A stretch of DNA of 64,000 nt, taken from assembly GCF_000251145.1 (NCBI RefSeq), contig NZ_AIDW01000012.1, forward strand, positions 62,001 through 126,000, given 5' to 3'. Shown here in pieces: positions 52,800 to 61,435 of the stretch. This stretch comes from Sphingomonas sp. PAMC 26621. GTDB taxonomy: Bacteria > Pseudomonadota > Alphaproteobacteria > Sphingomonadales > Sphingomonadaceae. The position numbers and the translations under genes were made by a program. The notes below the pieces were generated by a model that did not search any database, had not been told where the DNA came from, and worked only from the letters and a program-made list of their open reading frames with translations. Numbering within the stretch: the stretch's first letter is position 1; each line of letters starts with the position of its first letter.

Positions 52800-54424
52800 G
52801 CTTGACCCGCCGCTCGGTCCTCGCCGGCATAACCGCACTGCCGATGGCGCGCGCGGCGCTTGCGCAGAGCCCGATGGGGCTGGCGCGCGGTCCGGTCGAG
52901 CCGAACTGGCCGTCGCTCGTTTCCAATTACCGCTATCCCGACTGGTTTCGCGACGCCAAGCTCGGCCTGTGGGCGCATTGGGGGCCGCAATCGGTGCCCG
53001 AGCAAGGCGATTGGTACGGTCGCTTCCTGTATATGCAGGGGCATCCGATGTACGAGCATCACCGCAAGACCTACGGTCACCCGACGGTCACGGGAATGAA
53101 GGACATCCAGAACCTGTGGACCGCGGACCGCTGGGATCCCGCGGCGCTGGTCGCGCGCTACAAGAAGGTCGGCGCGCGCTATTTCATGGCGCTCGCCAAT
53201 CATCACGACAATCTCGATTGCTACGACAGCCGCTACCACGCGTGGAATTCGCTCCGCGTCGGCCCGAAGCGCGACGTGGTCGGCACGTGGGAAAAGGCGG
53301 CGCGCGCGGCGGGGCTGAAGTTCGGCGTGTCGAACCATTCGGCGCACAGCTGGCACTGGTACCAGACCGCCTACGGCTATGATCCGACCGGGCCGAAGCG
53401 CGGCGAGCGCTACGACGCGTTCCGGCTGCGCGAGGCCGACGGCAAGGGGCAGTGGTGGGACGGGCTCGATCCGCGCGAGCTCTACACCGGCGGCCACGCC
53501 GTCATGCCCGACGGGATCGACACGATCGCGGGCATGGAAGCGTGGCACGACACGCACGATGGCCAATGGATCGAGACCGGCCCGACCGACGATCCCGCCT
53601 ATGTCACGCGCTGGCTGCTCCGCCAGACCGACCTCGTCGCCAAGTACAAGCCGGACCTCGTCTATTTCGACGATTACGGGCTGCCGTTCGGCTCGGTCGG
53701 GCTTGCCGCGGCGGCGGACTATTATAACCGCTCGATCCAGTGGTCGGGCAAGATCGACGTCGCTTTGTTCGCCAAGCAGCTCAAGCCGCACGAGCGGTTC
53801 GGCGTCGTGCAGGATGTCGAGCGCGGCTTTACCGATCATATCTGGGACGAGCCGTGGCAGACCGACACCTGCCTCGGCGACTGGTTTTACAACGTCGCGC
53901 GGCTGAACGACAAAAGCTACAAGACTGCCGAGCAGGTCGTCCAGCGGCTGGCCGATGTCGTCTCGAAGAACGGCAATTTGCTGCTCTCGGTCCCGCAACC
54001 GGGGCACGGCGCGATCGACAGCGAGGAGGAACGGATCCTCGACCGGCTGGGCGAATGGACCGCGATCAACGACGAGGCGATCTTCGGCTCGCGACCGTGG
54101 CGGCGCTACGGGGAGGGGCCTACCCGATTGACCCCGGGGATGCAGAATGAAGCAGGCGCGGGGATGTTCACGCCGCGCGACGTCCGCTTCACCACCAACA
54201 AGGGGGCGCTGTATGTTCTGTTTCTTGGCTGGCCGAGCGGAACCGCCTCGGTCGCGTCGCTCGCGCGCGGGCGGCTTGCGGGCGTGATCGAGCGCGCGAC
54301 CCTGCTCGGCGGCGGGCCGGTGCCGCATCGGCAGGACGCCGCGGGCACGCATTTCGACCTGCCGCGCAAGCCCGATGGGGGTTTCGTCCCCGTCATCCGG
54401 CTCGACGGGCGGGGGCTGGTGTGA
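52796..54424 (+). CDS. GH29 alpha-L-fucosidase
   Basis: 542 residues. A twin-arginine-like signal (TRRSVLAGITALP) is at the N-terminus. The catalytic domain has DWFRDAKLGLWAHWGP, YFMALANHHDN and the nucleophile region DLVYFDDYGLPFG (Asp). It hydrolyses terminal alpha-L-fucose. It overlaps the SGNH gene (ATGA) and the next permease gene by 4 nt, so the whole locus is coupled. Confidence 0.93.
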   Translation: MSLTRRSVLAGITALPMARAALAQSPMGLARGPVEPNWPSLVSNYRYPDWFRDAKLGLWAHWGPQSVPEQGDWYGRFLYMQGHPMYEHHRKTYGHPTVTGMKDIQNLWTADRWDPAALVARYKKVGARYFMALANHHDNLDCYDSRYHAWNSLRVGPKRDVVGTWEKAARAAGLKFGVSNHSAHSWHWYQTAYGYDPTGPKRGERYDAFRLREADGKGQWWDGLDPRELYTGGHAVMPDGIDTIAGMEAWHDTHDGQWIETGPTDDPAYVTRWLLRQTDLVAKYKPDLVYFDDYGLPFGSVGLAAAADYYNRSIQWSGKIDVALFAKQLKPHERFGVVQDVERGFTDHIWDEPWQTDTCLGDWFYNVARLNDKSYKTAEQVVQRLADVVSKNGNLLLSVPQPGHGAIDSEEERILDRLGEWTAINDEAIFGSRPWRRYGEGPTRLTPGMQNEAGAGMFTPRDVRFTTNKGALYVLFLGWPSGTASVASLARGRLAGVIERATLLGGGPVPHRQDAAGTHFDLPRKPDGGFVPVIRLDGRGLV

Positions 54425-55650
54425 GCACCGCATCCCCCTCCCGCACCGCGCGGATCGTGCCGCGCGTGCTGATCGTCGCGTTGTTCTTCCTGTGGGGCGC
54501 AGCGAACAATCTCAACGATGTGCTGATCACGCATTTCAAAGGGCTGTTCAGCCTTGGCGATTTCGGCGCGGGGCTGGTGCAATCGGCCTTCTATCTCGGC
54601 TATTTCTGCCTCGCGATCCCCGCCGCGCTGTTCATGCGCGCGTATGGCTATCGCGCCGCGGTGCTGCTCGGGCTGGGCCTGTACGGCGTCGGCGCGCTGC
54701 TGTTCTGGCCGGCGGCGGGGGCGCTCAGCTATCCGGGGTTCCTCGCCGCCTTGTTCGTCATCGCCAGCGGGCTCGCCTTTCTCGAGACCTCGGCCAACCC
54801 GCTGATCGCGCGCCTCGGCAGCCCCGAGACCGCGTCGCGCCGCCTCAACTTCGCGCAGGCGTTCAACCCGCTCGGGTCGATCGGCGGCGTGCTGATCGGT
54901 CGCGCGTTCATCCTGTCGGATTCGCCCGCCACGCTCGATCGCGCGACGCAGGCGGCGGCGGTGCAGATCCCGTATCTCGTGATCGGACTCGGCGTATTGT
55001 TCTGAGCGTTGCTGATCTTCCTCGCGCCATTCCCGCCAGCGGTGACCGAGCCCGACCGTAACGAGGGAGTTGGCGCAACGGGAGATTTCGCCGCGCTGCT
55101 GCGGATGCCGCGCTTCCTTGCCGGGGTTGTTACGCAATTCTTCTATGTCGGCGCGCAGGTCGGGGTGTGGAGCTTCATGATCCGCTACACCGAAGTCGCG
55201 CTTCCGGGGACGCGCGCGACCGAGGCGGCGGGATATCTGACCGTATCGCTGGTCGTGTTCATGGTCGGGCGGTTCGTCGGCGCGGGGCTGATGGGCCGGA
55301 TCCGGCCACTCCCGTTGCTCTCGGCCTTTGCGGCGGCGGCCTGCGCCTGCTGCCTGTTCGCGGCCTCGGTCGGTGGCATGGCGGGGGTGGTGGCGCTGGT
55401 CGCGAGCAGCTTCTTCATGTCGATCATGTACCCGACGATCTTCGCCGAGACGGTCGATGGCCTCGGTGTGCGGACCAAGGCGGGGTCGGCGTTGCTCGTC
55501 ATGGCGATCATCGGCGGCGCGGTGTTCACGGCTGGGATGGGGCTGGTCTCCGACGCGACCGGGTCGATCCTGCGGGCGATGATCGTGCCGGCGGCGTGTT
55601 TCCTCGTCGTGCTGCTGTTCGGCCTGCTCAGCGCGCGGAAGCCGTCATGA
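54421..55650 (+). pseudogene. fucP: FucP-like L-fucose permease gene with an in-frame TGA
   Basis: One frame of 409 codons starting at GTG 54421 (overlaps the fucosidase stop) with 12 predicted hydrophobic segments of the fucose:H+ symporter family: VALFFLWGAANNLNDVLI, the conserved GLAFLETSANPLI block and RRLNFAQAFNPLGS. A TGA at 55003-55005 (codon 195) sits after GVLF, where homologs have a tryptophan (TGG), and the second half continues in the same frame with LLIFLAPF and further helices. Read separately it would be 194 and 213 codons. Likely a recent nonsense change, a sequencing error, or less likely readthrough. Confidence 0.85.
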
Positions 55651-56606
55651 TCGCGTTGCCCGGGCTTGGCATGGGGTGCGCCGGGATCGGCAACCTGTAT
55701 CGCGCGGTCGATGACCGCGTGGCGGACGAGACCGTCGCGGCGGCGCTGGCGGCGGGGATCGGCTATTTCGACGTGGCGCCGCATTACGGTTTCGGGCTAG
55801 CGGAGACGCGGCTCGGCGAAGCACTCGCGACGCACGATCCGCACGGACGCGCACTCGTGTCGACCAAGGTCGGCCGCCTGCTCGAACCGACCGCAGACGC
55901 CGCCGTCGAGCGGCACGGATTCGTCGCCGCGCCCGCGCTGGAGCCGGTGTTCGATTATACGCACGACGGCGTGTTGCGCAGCGTCGAGGCCAGCCGCGCG
56001 CGGCTGCGGCGTGACCGCATCGACCTGTTGTTTGCGCACGATCTGGGCACGGTGACGCATGGGAGCGAAGCCGCGCGGCATTTGGCCGACTTTGTTGCGT
56101 GCGGCTATCCGGCGCTGCGCCGGCTGCGCGAGGCGGGGGAGATCGGCGGCATCGGGCTCGGCGTCAACGAAGTCGCGGTGTGCCATGATCTGCTCGACCG
56201 CGTCGCGCTCGACGTCATCCTGCTCGCCGGGCGGCATACCCTGCTCGAACAGGGCGCGGGGGGGCTGATCGACCGGTGCCGCGCGACCGGCACGCAACTC
56301 GTGATCGGGGGACCATATAATAGCGGCATCCTCGTCGAAGGCAGTCGCGCCGCCAGCCACTTCAACTACGCCCCGCCGCCGCCCGCGATCGTCGCACGGG
56401 TCGCGGAACTCGAGCGCATCTGCGCGACGTTCGCCGTGCCGCTGCCCGCCGCCGCGCTGCAGTATCTGCTGCGCGACCCCGCGGTCGCCTGCGTGATCCC
56501 GGGCCTGGTCGGGGCGGCGCAGGTCGCGGACACGCTCCGCTACGCCGCGTGGCCGATCCCCGATGCGCTATGGGACGCATTGGGCGTGTCCAAGCCCGTC
56601 GCATGA
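55647..56606 (+). CDS. Aldo/keto reductase (L-fucose/L-galactose dehydrogenase type)
   Basis: 319 residues. TIM-barrel AKR with GLGMGCAGIGN, FDVAPHYGFGLAETRLG (catalytic Tyr region) and the later Lys in VSTKVGR, GIGLGVNEV, and the NADP-loop near PGLVGAAQV. It probably oxidises L-fucose to fuconolactone, the first step of a non-phosphorylative route. Overlaps the permease stop by 4 nt. Confidence 0.9.
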   Translation: MIALPGLGMGCAGIGNLYRAVDDRVADETVAAALAAGIGYFDVAPHYGFGLAETRLGEALATHDPHGRALVSTKVGRLLEPTADAAVERHGFVAAPALEPVFDYTHDGVLRSVEASRARLRRDRIDLLFAHDLGTVTHGSEAARHLADFVACGYPALRRLREAGEIGGIGLGVNEVAVCHDLLDRVALDVILLAGRHTLLEQGAGGLIDRCRATGTQLVIGGPYNSGILVEGSRAASHFNYAPPPPAIVARVAELERICATFAVPLPAAALQYLLRDPAVACVIPGLVGAAQVADTLRYAAWPIPDALWDALGVSKPVA

Positions 56607-56899
56607 GCGCGCTGCTGCTGCATCCGAACGACACGATCCTCGTCGTCACCACTGCGCTGGCGGTCGGGGATACGGTCGCGATCGACGGTGCGCCCATCCG
56701 CATGGCGGTGCCGATCGAGGTCGGTCACAAGATCGCCCGACACGCGCTCGCCACCGGCGATACGGTGATCAAATACGGCGCCCCGATCGGCTCGATGACC
56801 GCGCCCGCGGTACGCGGCGATCACGTCCACCTGCACAATATGAAGAGCGACTATATCGCGATGCACCTGCGCGACACGCTCGAACGGAGCACATCATGA
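56603..56899 (+). CDS. UxaA-family hydrolase, N-terminal SAF-domain subunit
   Basis: 98 residues with a SAF-type domain: LHPNDTILVVTTALAVGD, then IPIEVGHKIARHALATGDTVIKYG. In many altronate-type dehydratases this domain is fused to the catalytic part, but here it is a separate gene 4 nt upstream of the C-terminal one. Together they would dehydrate an L-sugar acid such as L-fuconate. Confidence 0.88.
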   Translation: MSALLLHPNDTILVVTTALAVGDTVAIDGAPIRMAVPIEVGHKIARHALATGDTVIKYGAPIGSMTAPAVRGDHVHLHNMKSDYIAMHLRDTLERSTS

Positions 56900-58095
56900 T
56901 TTCAGCCTGGGGCCGTGCCGATGGCCGCAAGGGGATCCGCAACGTCATCGCGGTCGCCTATCTCGTCGAATGCGCGCACCATGTCGCGCGGCGTATCGTC
57001 GACAAGGTCGATGATCCCGACGTCCATCTGATCGGCTTTCCCGGTTGTTTTCCCAACAGCTACGCCGACACGGTGATGAAGGCGATCGCGACGCACCCCA
57101 ATGTCGGCGCCCTGGTGATCGTGTCGCTCGGGTGCGAGAGCTTCAACCGCGAGGGGCTGGCCGCCGCCGTCGCGGCAAGCGGACGGCCGGCCGAGACGCT
57201 GGTGATCCAGCAGACCGGCGGCACCGCCGCGACGATCGCGGCGGGGCTCGAGGCGGTCGCGCGCGTCAAGGCGATCGCCGACGCGGGGCCGCGCGTGCCG
57301 ATGGCGGTCAGCGAGCTGATCGTCGGCACGATCTGCGGCGGATCGGACGGGACCAGCGGGATCACCGCGAACCCCGCGGTCGGGGGCGTGTTCGACCGGC
57401 TCGTCGCCGAGGGCGCGACGTGCATCTTCGAGGAGACGGGCGAACTGGTCGGCTGCGAGAACATCATGGCCGATCGCGCGCTGACCCCCGAGCTCGGCGC
57501 GGAACTGATCGCCAGCGTCCGCAAGGCCGAGCATTATTATACCGTGCTCGGCTTCGGCAGCTTTGCCCCGGGCAATGCCGAGGGCGGGCTGACGACGCAG
57601 GAGGAGAAGTCGATGGGGGCCTATTCCAAGTCGGGCAGCTCGCTGATCTCGGGGATCGTCAAGCCGGGCGACGTGCCCCCTTCGCCGGGGCTGTACATGC
57701 TCGACGTCGTTCCGGACGGGGAGCCGCGCTTCGGCTTCCCCAACATCTCCGACAATGCCGAGATCGTCGAACTGATCGCGTGCGGGGCGCATCTCACCTT
57801 GTTCACCACCGGGCGCGGGTCGGTTGTCGGTTCGGCGATCTCACCCGTTCTCAAGATCTGCGCCAATCCCGAGACCGCGCGCAAGCTGGCGGGCGACATG
57901 GACGTCAACGCCGGCCGGATCCTCGATGGCGAGGCGACGCTGGCCGAGGTCAGCGACGAGATCTACGCGCGCATGGTCGCGGTCGCGCAGGGTGCGCGGA
58001 GCGTGTCGGAGGAACTCGGGCACCGCGAGTTCATCCTGACCTACAAGCAGTTCGAGCCCGTCGGCCCCGCCTGCCTCCCGCGCCGCGCCGCATAA
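56896..58095 (+). CDS. UxaA-family hydrolase, catalytic C-terminal subunit (L-fuconate-type dehydratase)
   Basis: 399 residues. Family blocks: GRADGRKGIRNVIAVAYLVEC, PGCFPNSYAD, GTICGGSDGTSGITANP (cluster/substrate loop) and NPETARKLAGDMDVNAGRIL. The altronate/fuconate dehydratase fold with conserved Cys and Asp residues is complete. Last gene of the coupled fucose operon; the convergent receptor gene's terminator begins at its stop codon. Confidence 0.92.
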   Translation: MISAWGRADGRKGIRNVIAVAYLVECAHHVARRIVDKVDDPDVHLIGFPGCFPNSYADTVMKAIATHPNVGALVIVSLGCESFNREGLAAAVAASGRPAETLVIQQTGGTAATIAAGLEAVARVKAIADAGPRVPMAVSELIVGTICGGSDGTSGITANPAVGGVFDRLVAEGATCIFEETGELVGCENIMADRALTPELGAELIASVRKAEHYYTVLGFGSFAPGNAEGGLTTQEEKSMGAYSKSGSSLISGIVKPGDVPPSPGLYMLDVVPDGEPRFGFPNISDNAEIVELIACGAHLTLFTTGRGSVVGSAISPVLKICANPETARKLAGDMDVNAGRILDGEATLAEVSDEIYARMVAVAQGARSVSEELGHREFILTYKQFEPVGPACLPRRAA

Positions 58096-58142
58096 AAAAA
58101 CCCGTCCGGACGGCATCACCGAAGCGATGCCGTCCGAACGGG
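58094..58142 (-). terminator. Rho-independent terminator for the TonB-dependent receptor gene
   Basis: Minus-strand stem of about 17 bp (CCCGTTCGGACGGCATC paired to GATGCCGTCCGGACGGG) with a GCTTCGGT-type loop, followed by a run of seven T residues (A at 58094-58100 on the plus strand). It overlaps the stop codon of the uxaA gene. Confidence 0.9.
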
Positions 58143-58188
58143 CAGGGGGGGAGGAACCTCTGGACCGCCCGTCGCCGGGCGGGGAACC

Positions 58189-61029
58189 TTAGAAAGTGAT
58201 GCGCGCCACGCCGCTGATCTGGCGATCGCTCATGATCGAATCGCGCGGGCGCGTCAGGATGCCGTAATAGGTCGAGCGCACCGTGTTGGTGAGGTTGGTG
58301 CCGTTGACCGTAAGCGACAGGTGCGGCGTGACGTTCGCGGTGATCGACGCATCGAGCTGGCCCGACGCCTTCTGGAAGATCGGCAGGTTGCCGGTCCCGT
58401 TCGCCGAGGTCGTGACCAGGAACTTGTTGCGCCAGTTGTACGCCGCGCGCGCCGAGATGATCCCGTGCTCGTAGATGCCGACCAGGTTGAAGTTGTACTT
58501 CGACAGGCCCTCGAGCGGCAATTGCGTCACCGGGCCCTGGCTTGCGGGGCTGGGCGCCTGCGAGTCGACATAGGTGGCGTTGGCCTGGACCCCCAGACCC
58601 TTGAGCGCGCCGGGGAGGAAGTCGAAGAACTGCTGATAGGCGACTTCGACGCCCTTCACCTTGGCCTTGGCGGCGTTGTTGTAGGTAGTCACGTCGTAGG
58701 TCGCCGTCACGTTGTCCGTGAAGGTGACGTTACGCTGGTTGATGACGGTCTGGATGTAGTTCGAGATGTCCTTGTAGAAGCCAGCAACGGTGAGCGAGCC
58801 GGTCCGCGAAAAATACCACTCGGCCGAGACGTCGAAATTGGTCGACTTCATCGGCTTGAGGAACGGGTTGCCGCTCGAGGTGGTGTGCTGCTGGTTGATC
58901 TGCGCGGTGCCCGGCTCGGTGATCGTCAGCGCCGGATTGACCTGATCGAAGCGCGGGCGCGAGATGTTCTTCGACGCGGCGAAGCGCAACTGGAGCTTTT
59001 CGGTCAAATGCGCGCGCAGGTTGAGGCTCGGCAGCACCGAGGTGTAGCTGTTCGTCTCGCCGATCGCGGTGAACGTCGGCGCTGCGGTCGACTGAGTGCC
59101 ATCCGGCGCGGTGATCAGGTCGATCTGCTGGTAGAAGCCCGCCACCGCCGCCTGGGTGCGCACGACACGGACGCCGATGTTGCCGTCGATCGGCACCGGC
59201 AGGTTGCTCGCCTTGAAGAACGCGGCCGCATAACCGGCATAGCTCTTCTGCGACTGCGAGTTGGTGCCGCTCGGCGCGAACGGCGGCGTCGTCGTGACGC
59301 CGAGGGCGGCGCGCGTCGCGTCATAGTTCAGCACGGTCGGCAGCGAGAACGCCTGGATGTCGCCGAACAGGTTCGCCTGCCCGCGGTAGAAGTCGCTCAG
59401 GTCGACATAGGTCAGGTTGGTCGCCGGCCCGGTCAGGCCGATATAGCGATAGCCCGTGTCGTTCGTCGTGTTCTCACGATTGGCATAGCGCAACCCGACC
59501 TTGATCGAGTTGAGGATGCCCCCGTTGAAGCGATATTCGCCATCGAGGCGGCCGACCGTGTCGGTGCCCTTGGAATTGTTCAGATCGTCGAGGTAGAAGC
59601 CGTTGCTATAGGTGCCGGGGTTGGCGAGACCGGCAGCGGATGCGATCTGGAACGACGGGGTCGTGCCCGCGATGTTCTGCTGCAACGTCGTCGCGGTGCC
59701 GCTCAGCCCGACGATCGAGTTGAGATTGTTGGTCTTCGAGTCGACATATTGGAAATCGCCGGTGATCGTCAGATTGGCCGACGGCTTCCACTTGCCGTTG
59801 AGCGAGTAATCGCTCGTCACCGAATGGCGCGAACCGATCGAGGTGTTGTCGCCGATCGGGACGTTGGTGAAGGTGCCGCTCTGGAAATCGCCATTCGGGG
59901 CGTAGGTGAAGGGTGCCCCCGCCAGCGGCGTGATCGCCGCGCCGCTGGTATAGGCGAAGTAGCTGTAGCCATAATCGCGGATTTTATAATCGTTGTGAAA
60001 ATACTCGCCGGTGAATTCGAGCGTGCTGCTCGGGCGCCATTGCAGCGACACGTCGACGCCGAGGCGGCGGCGGTCGCCGATGACCTCGCCGATGCCGGTG
60101 CCGTGCGGCAGCGTGGTCGTCTGGCCGGTGCGGCCCAGCAGCGCTGCGGTCGCGGCGTCGCTCGGGCTGGTGAACGTGCCATCGGCCTTGCGGCTCTGGT
60201 CGAGCGTGTAGAACGGCTCGGTCGAGATCGTGTCCTGGCGGAAATTGGTCTTCTGGTATGACGCGCTCGCCAGGATGCCGATCTCGCCGATGCCGGTGTT
60301 CCAGCGATCGCTGATCAGCAGCGATGCGGCGGGCTGGCTCTTGCCGATCAGGTCGTAATAGGTGTTGGCGACCGAGCCCGAGATCTTGAAACCGTCGAAA
60401 TCGAACGGCTTGCGGGTGCGGAAATTGATCGTGCCGCTGAGCTGATCCTCGATCAGGTTGGACGACGGGTTCTTGTACACGTCGATCCCGGCGAGCAGCT
60501 CGGAGGGCACGTCCTCGAGGCTCAGCGCGTTGCCCGATCCGCTCGCGGTGAAGATGTCACGGCCGTTGAGCTCGGTGCGCACCTGCGTCAGGCCGCGGAT
60601 CGCGACCGCGCTGCCTTCGCCGAAGTTGCGCTGGATCTGGACGCCCGAGATGCGCTGCAGCGCTTCGGCGATGTTGCGGTCGGGCAGCTTGCCGATGTCC
60701 TCGGCGACGATCGAGTCGACGACCTGATCGGCGTTGCGCTTGATGTTCTGTGCGGAGCGCAGGCTCGCGCGCACGCCGGTGACGACGATGTCCTGGCCGA
60801 CCGCGGGGGCGGCGGGTGCCTCGACCGCGGGGGCAGCGGCGGGAGACTGGTCGCTCGCCGGAAGCGCGGGGCCGGTCGGCGCGGTGGTCTGGTCGGTGGA
60901 CGGTGCCGTCGACGTCGCGGCGGTCTGCGCGACCGCGGGGGCGGCGGCGATCAGGAACGGCAGGATCGACGCGCTCAGCAGCAGCGCCTTGTTGGTTCCG
61001 GTACGGCGGACCTCAACGGCAGCAGACAT
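58189..61029 (-). CDS. TonB-dependent outer-membrane receptor (oligosaccharide type)
   Basis: 946 residues. Signal peptide (about residues 10-35), a Thr/Ala/Pro-rich linker, a TonB-box-like DIVVTGVRASL, then a plug domain (residues ~85-220: LPDRNIAEALQRISGVQIQR, then GLTQVRTELNGRDIFT) and a 22-strand barrel to a C-terminal aromatic residue (RITF). The plug motif GVQIQR and the extra N-terminal linker fit TonB-dependent receptors for glycans. Convergent with the fucose operon, and probably supplies its substrate. GGAAGG precedes the ATG. Confidence 0.95.
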   Translation of the reverse strand: MSAAVEVRRTGTNKALLLSASILPFLIAAAPAVAQTAATSTAPSTDQTTAPTGPALPASDQSPAAAPAVEAPAAPAVGQDIVVTGVRASLRSAQNIKRNADQVVDSIVAEDIGKLPDRNIAEALQRISGVQIQRNFGEGSAVAIRGLTQVRTELNGRDIFTASGSGNALSLEDVPSELLAGIDVYKNPSSNLIEDQLSGTINFRTRKPFDFDGFKISGSVANTYYDLIGKSQPAASLLISDRWNTGIGEIGILASASYQKTNFRQDTISTEPFYTLDQSRKADGTFTSPSDAATAALLGRTGQTTTLPHGTGIGEVIGDRRRLGVDVSLQWRPSSTLEFTGEYFHNDYKIRDYGYSYFAYTSGAAITPLAGAPFTYAPNGDFQSGTFTNVPIGDNTSIGSRHSVTSDYSLNGKWKPSANLTITGDFQYVDSKTNNLNSIVGLSGTATTLQQNIAGTTPSFQIASAAGLANPGTYSNGFYLDDLNNSKGTDTVGRLDGEYRFNGGILNSIKVGLRYANRENTTNDTGYRYIGLTGPATNLTYVDLSDFYRGQANLFGDIQAFSLPTVLNYDATRAALGVTTTPPFAPSGTNSQSQKSYAGYAAAFFKASNLPVPIDGNIGVRVVRTQAAVAGFYQQIDLITAPDGTQSTAAPTFTAIGETNSYTSVLPSLNLRAHLTEKLQLRFAASKNISRPRFDQVNPALTITEPGTAQINQQHTTSSGNPFLKPMKSTNFDVSAEWYFSRTGSLTVAGFYKDISNYIQTVINQRNVTFTDNVTATYDVTTYNNAAKAKVKGVEVAYQQFFDFLPGALKGLGVQANATYVDSQAPSPASQGPVTQLPLEGLSKYNFNLVGIYEHGIISARAAYNWRNKFLVTTSANGTGNLPIFQKASGQLDASITANVTPHLSLTVNGTNLTNTVRSTYYGILTRPRDSIMSDRQISGVARITF

Positions 61030-61050
61030 TCATATTCCTTCCACAGCATG

Positions 61051-61072
61051 AAAAATTCTCGCCAGCGCGAGA
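61051..61072 (-). promoter_or_regulatory. Hairpin with a T-run in the receptor leader (possible attenuator)
   Basis: On the minus strand, TCTCGC-loop-GCGAGA followed by ATTTTT, about 25 nt before the ATG of the receptor gene and just upstream of GGAAGG. It resembles a short terminator placed inside the leader. Regulatory role unproven. Confidence 0.4.
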
Positions 61073-61232
61073 GTCCTAAATCTACCCGGGAAGGTTTCGG
61101 CGATCGCTCGTGCCGCGCCTCTCCCATCGAGCTGGCTTCGCGTCACCCACGGTGTCGAGCCAGTCTCCAGTGGCGGTCGGCTACGCGCGCCGTGCCCACG
61201 GGTCAACTGATTTGTCGACCTATGCGCAAAGT

Positions 61233-61262
61233 GTTTATAGGTAAACGATTGTGACGGGCCAA
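61233..61262 (-). promoter_or_regulatory. Receptor promoter overlapped by a palindromic operator
   Basis: Minus strand: -35 TTGGCC (61257-61262), 17-nt spacer, -10 TATAAA (61234-61239). A perfect inverted repeat GTTTATAGGTAAAC (61233-61246, arms GTTTA/TAAAC) overlaps the -10 box, so a repressor binding there would block transcription. Leader length to the ATG would be about 200 nt. Confidence 0.55.
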
Positions 61263-61435
61263 TCGGGGTGCCAGCGGGCGATTGGCGGTTGTCCAGTTGA
61301 AGGAACAGCCGGGGCAACGATCAACCTCCCGTGCGGAAGGCGTTTGCCGTGCGGAGGGGGGCGATCGGGGTTCGTTCACCCCTTGGCGAAAGCTGATTTC
61401 GCGTTTATTCCGGTCCGGCATTCAGGTGAGAGGGA

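Larger units (their letters stand above)
61030..61435. other. Divergent intergenic region upstream of the TonB-dependent receptor and acyltransferase
   Basis: About 400 bases. On the receptor side it holds a promoter with an overlapping palindrome (61233-61262) and a hairpin with a T-run just before the ribosome-binding site. No ORF is supported. The acyltransferase start lies on the right with GAGAGGGA very close to its ATG. Confidence 0.6.

Noticed and set aside
58321..60261. 646-residue plus-strand ORF opposite the receptor gene
   Set aside because: Shadow frame of a well supported TonB-dependent receptor; composition is Arg/Asp-rich with no domain.
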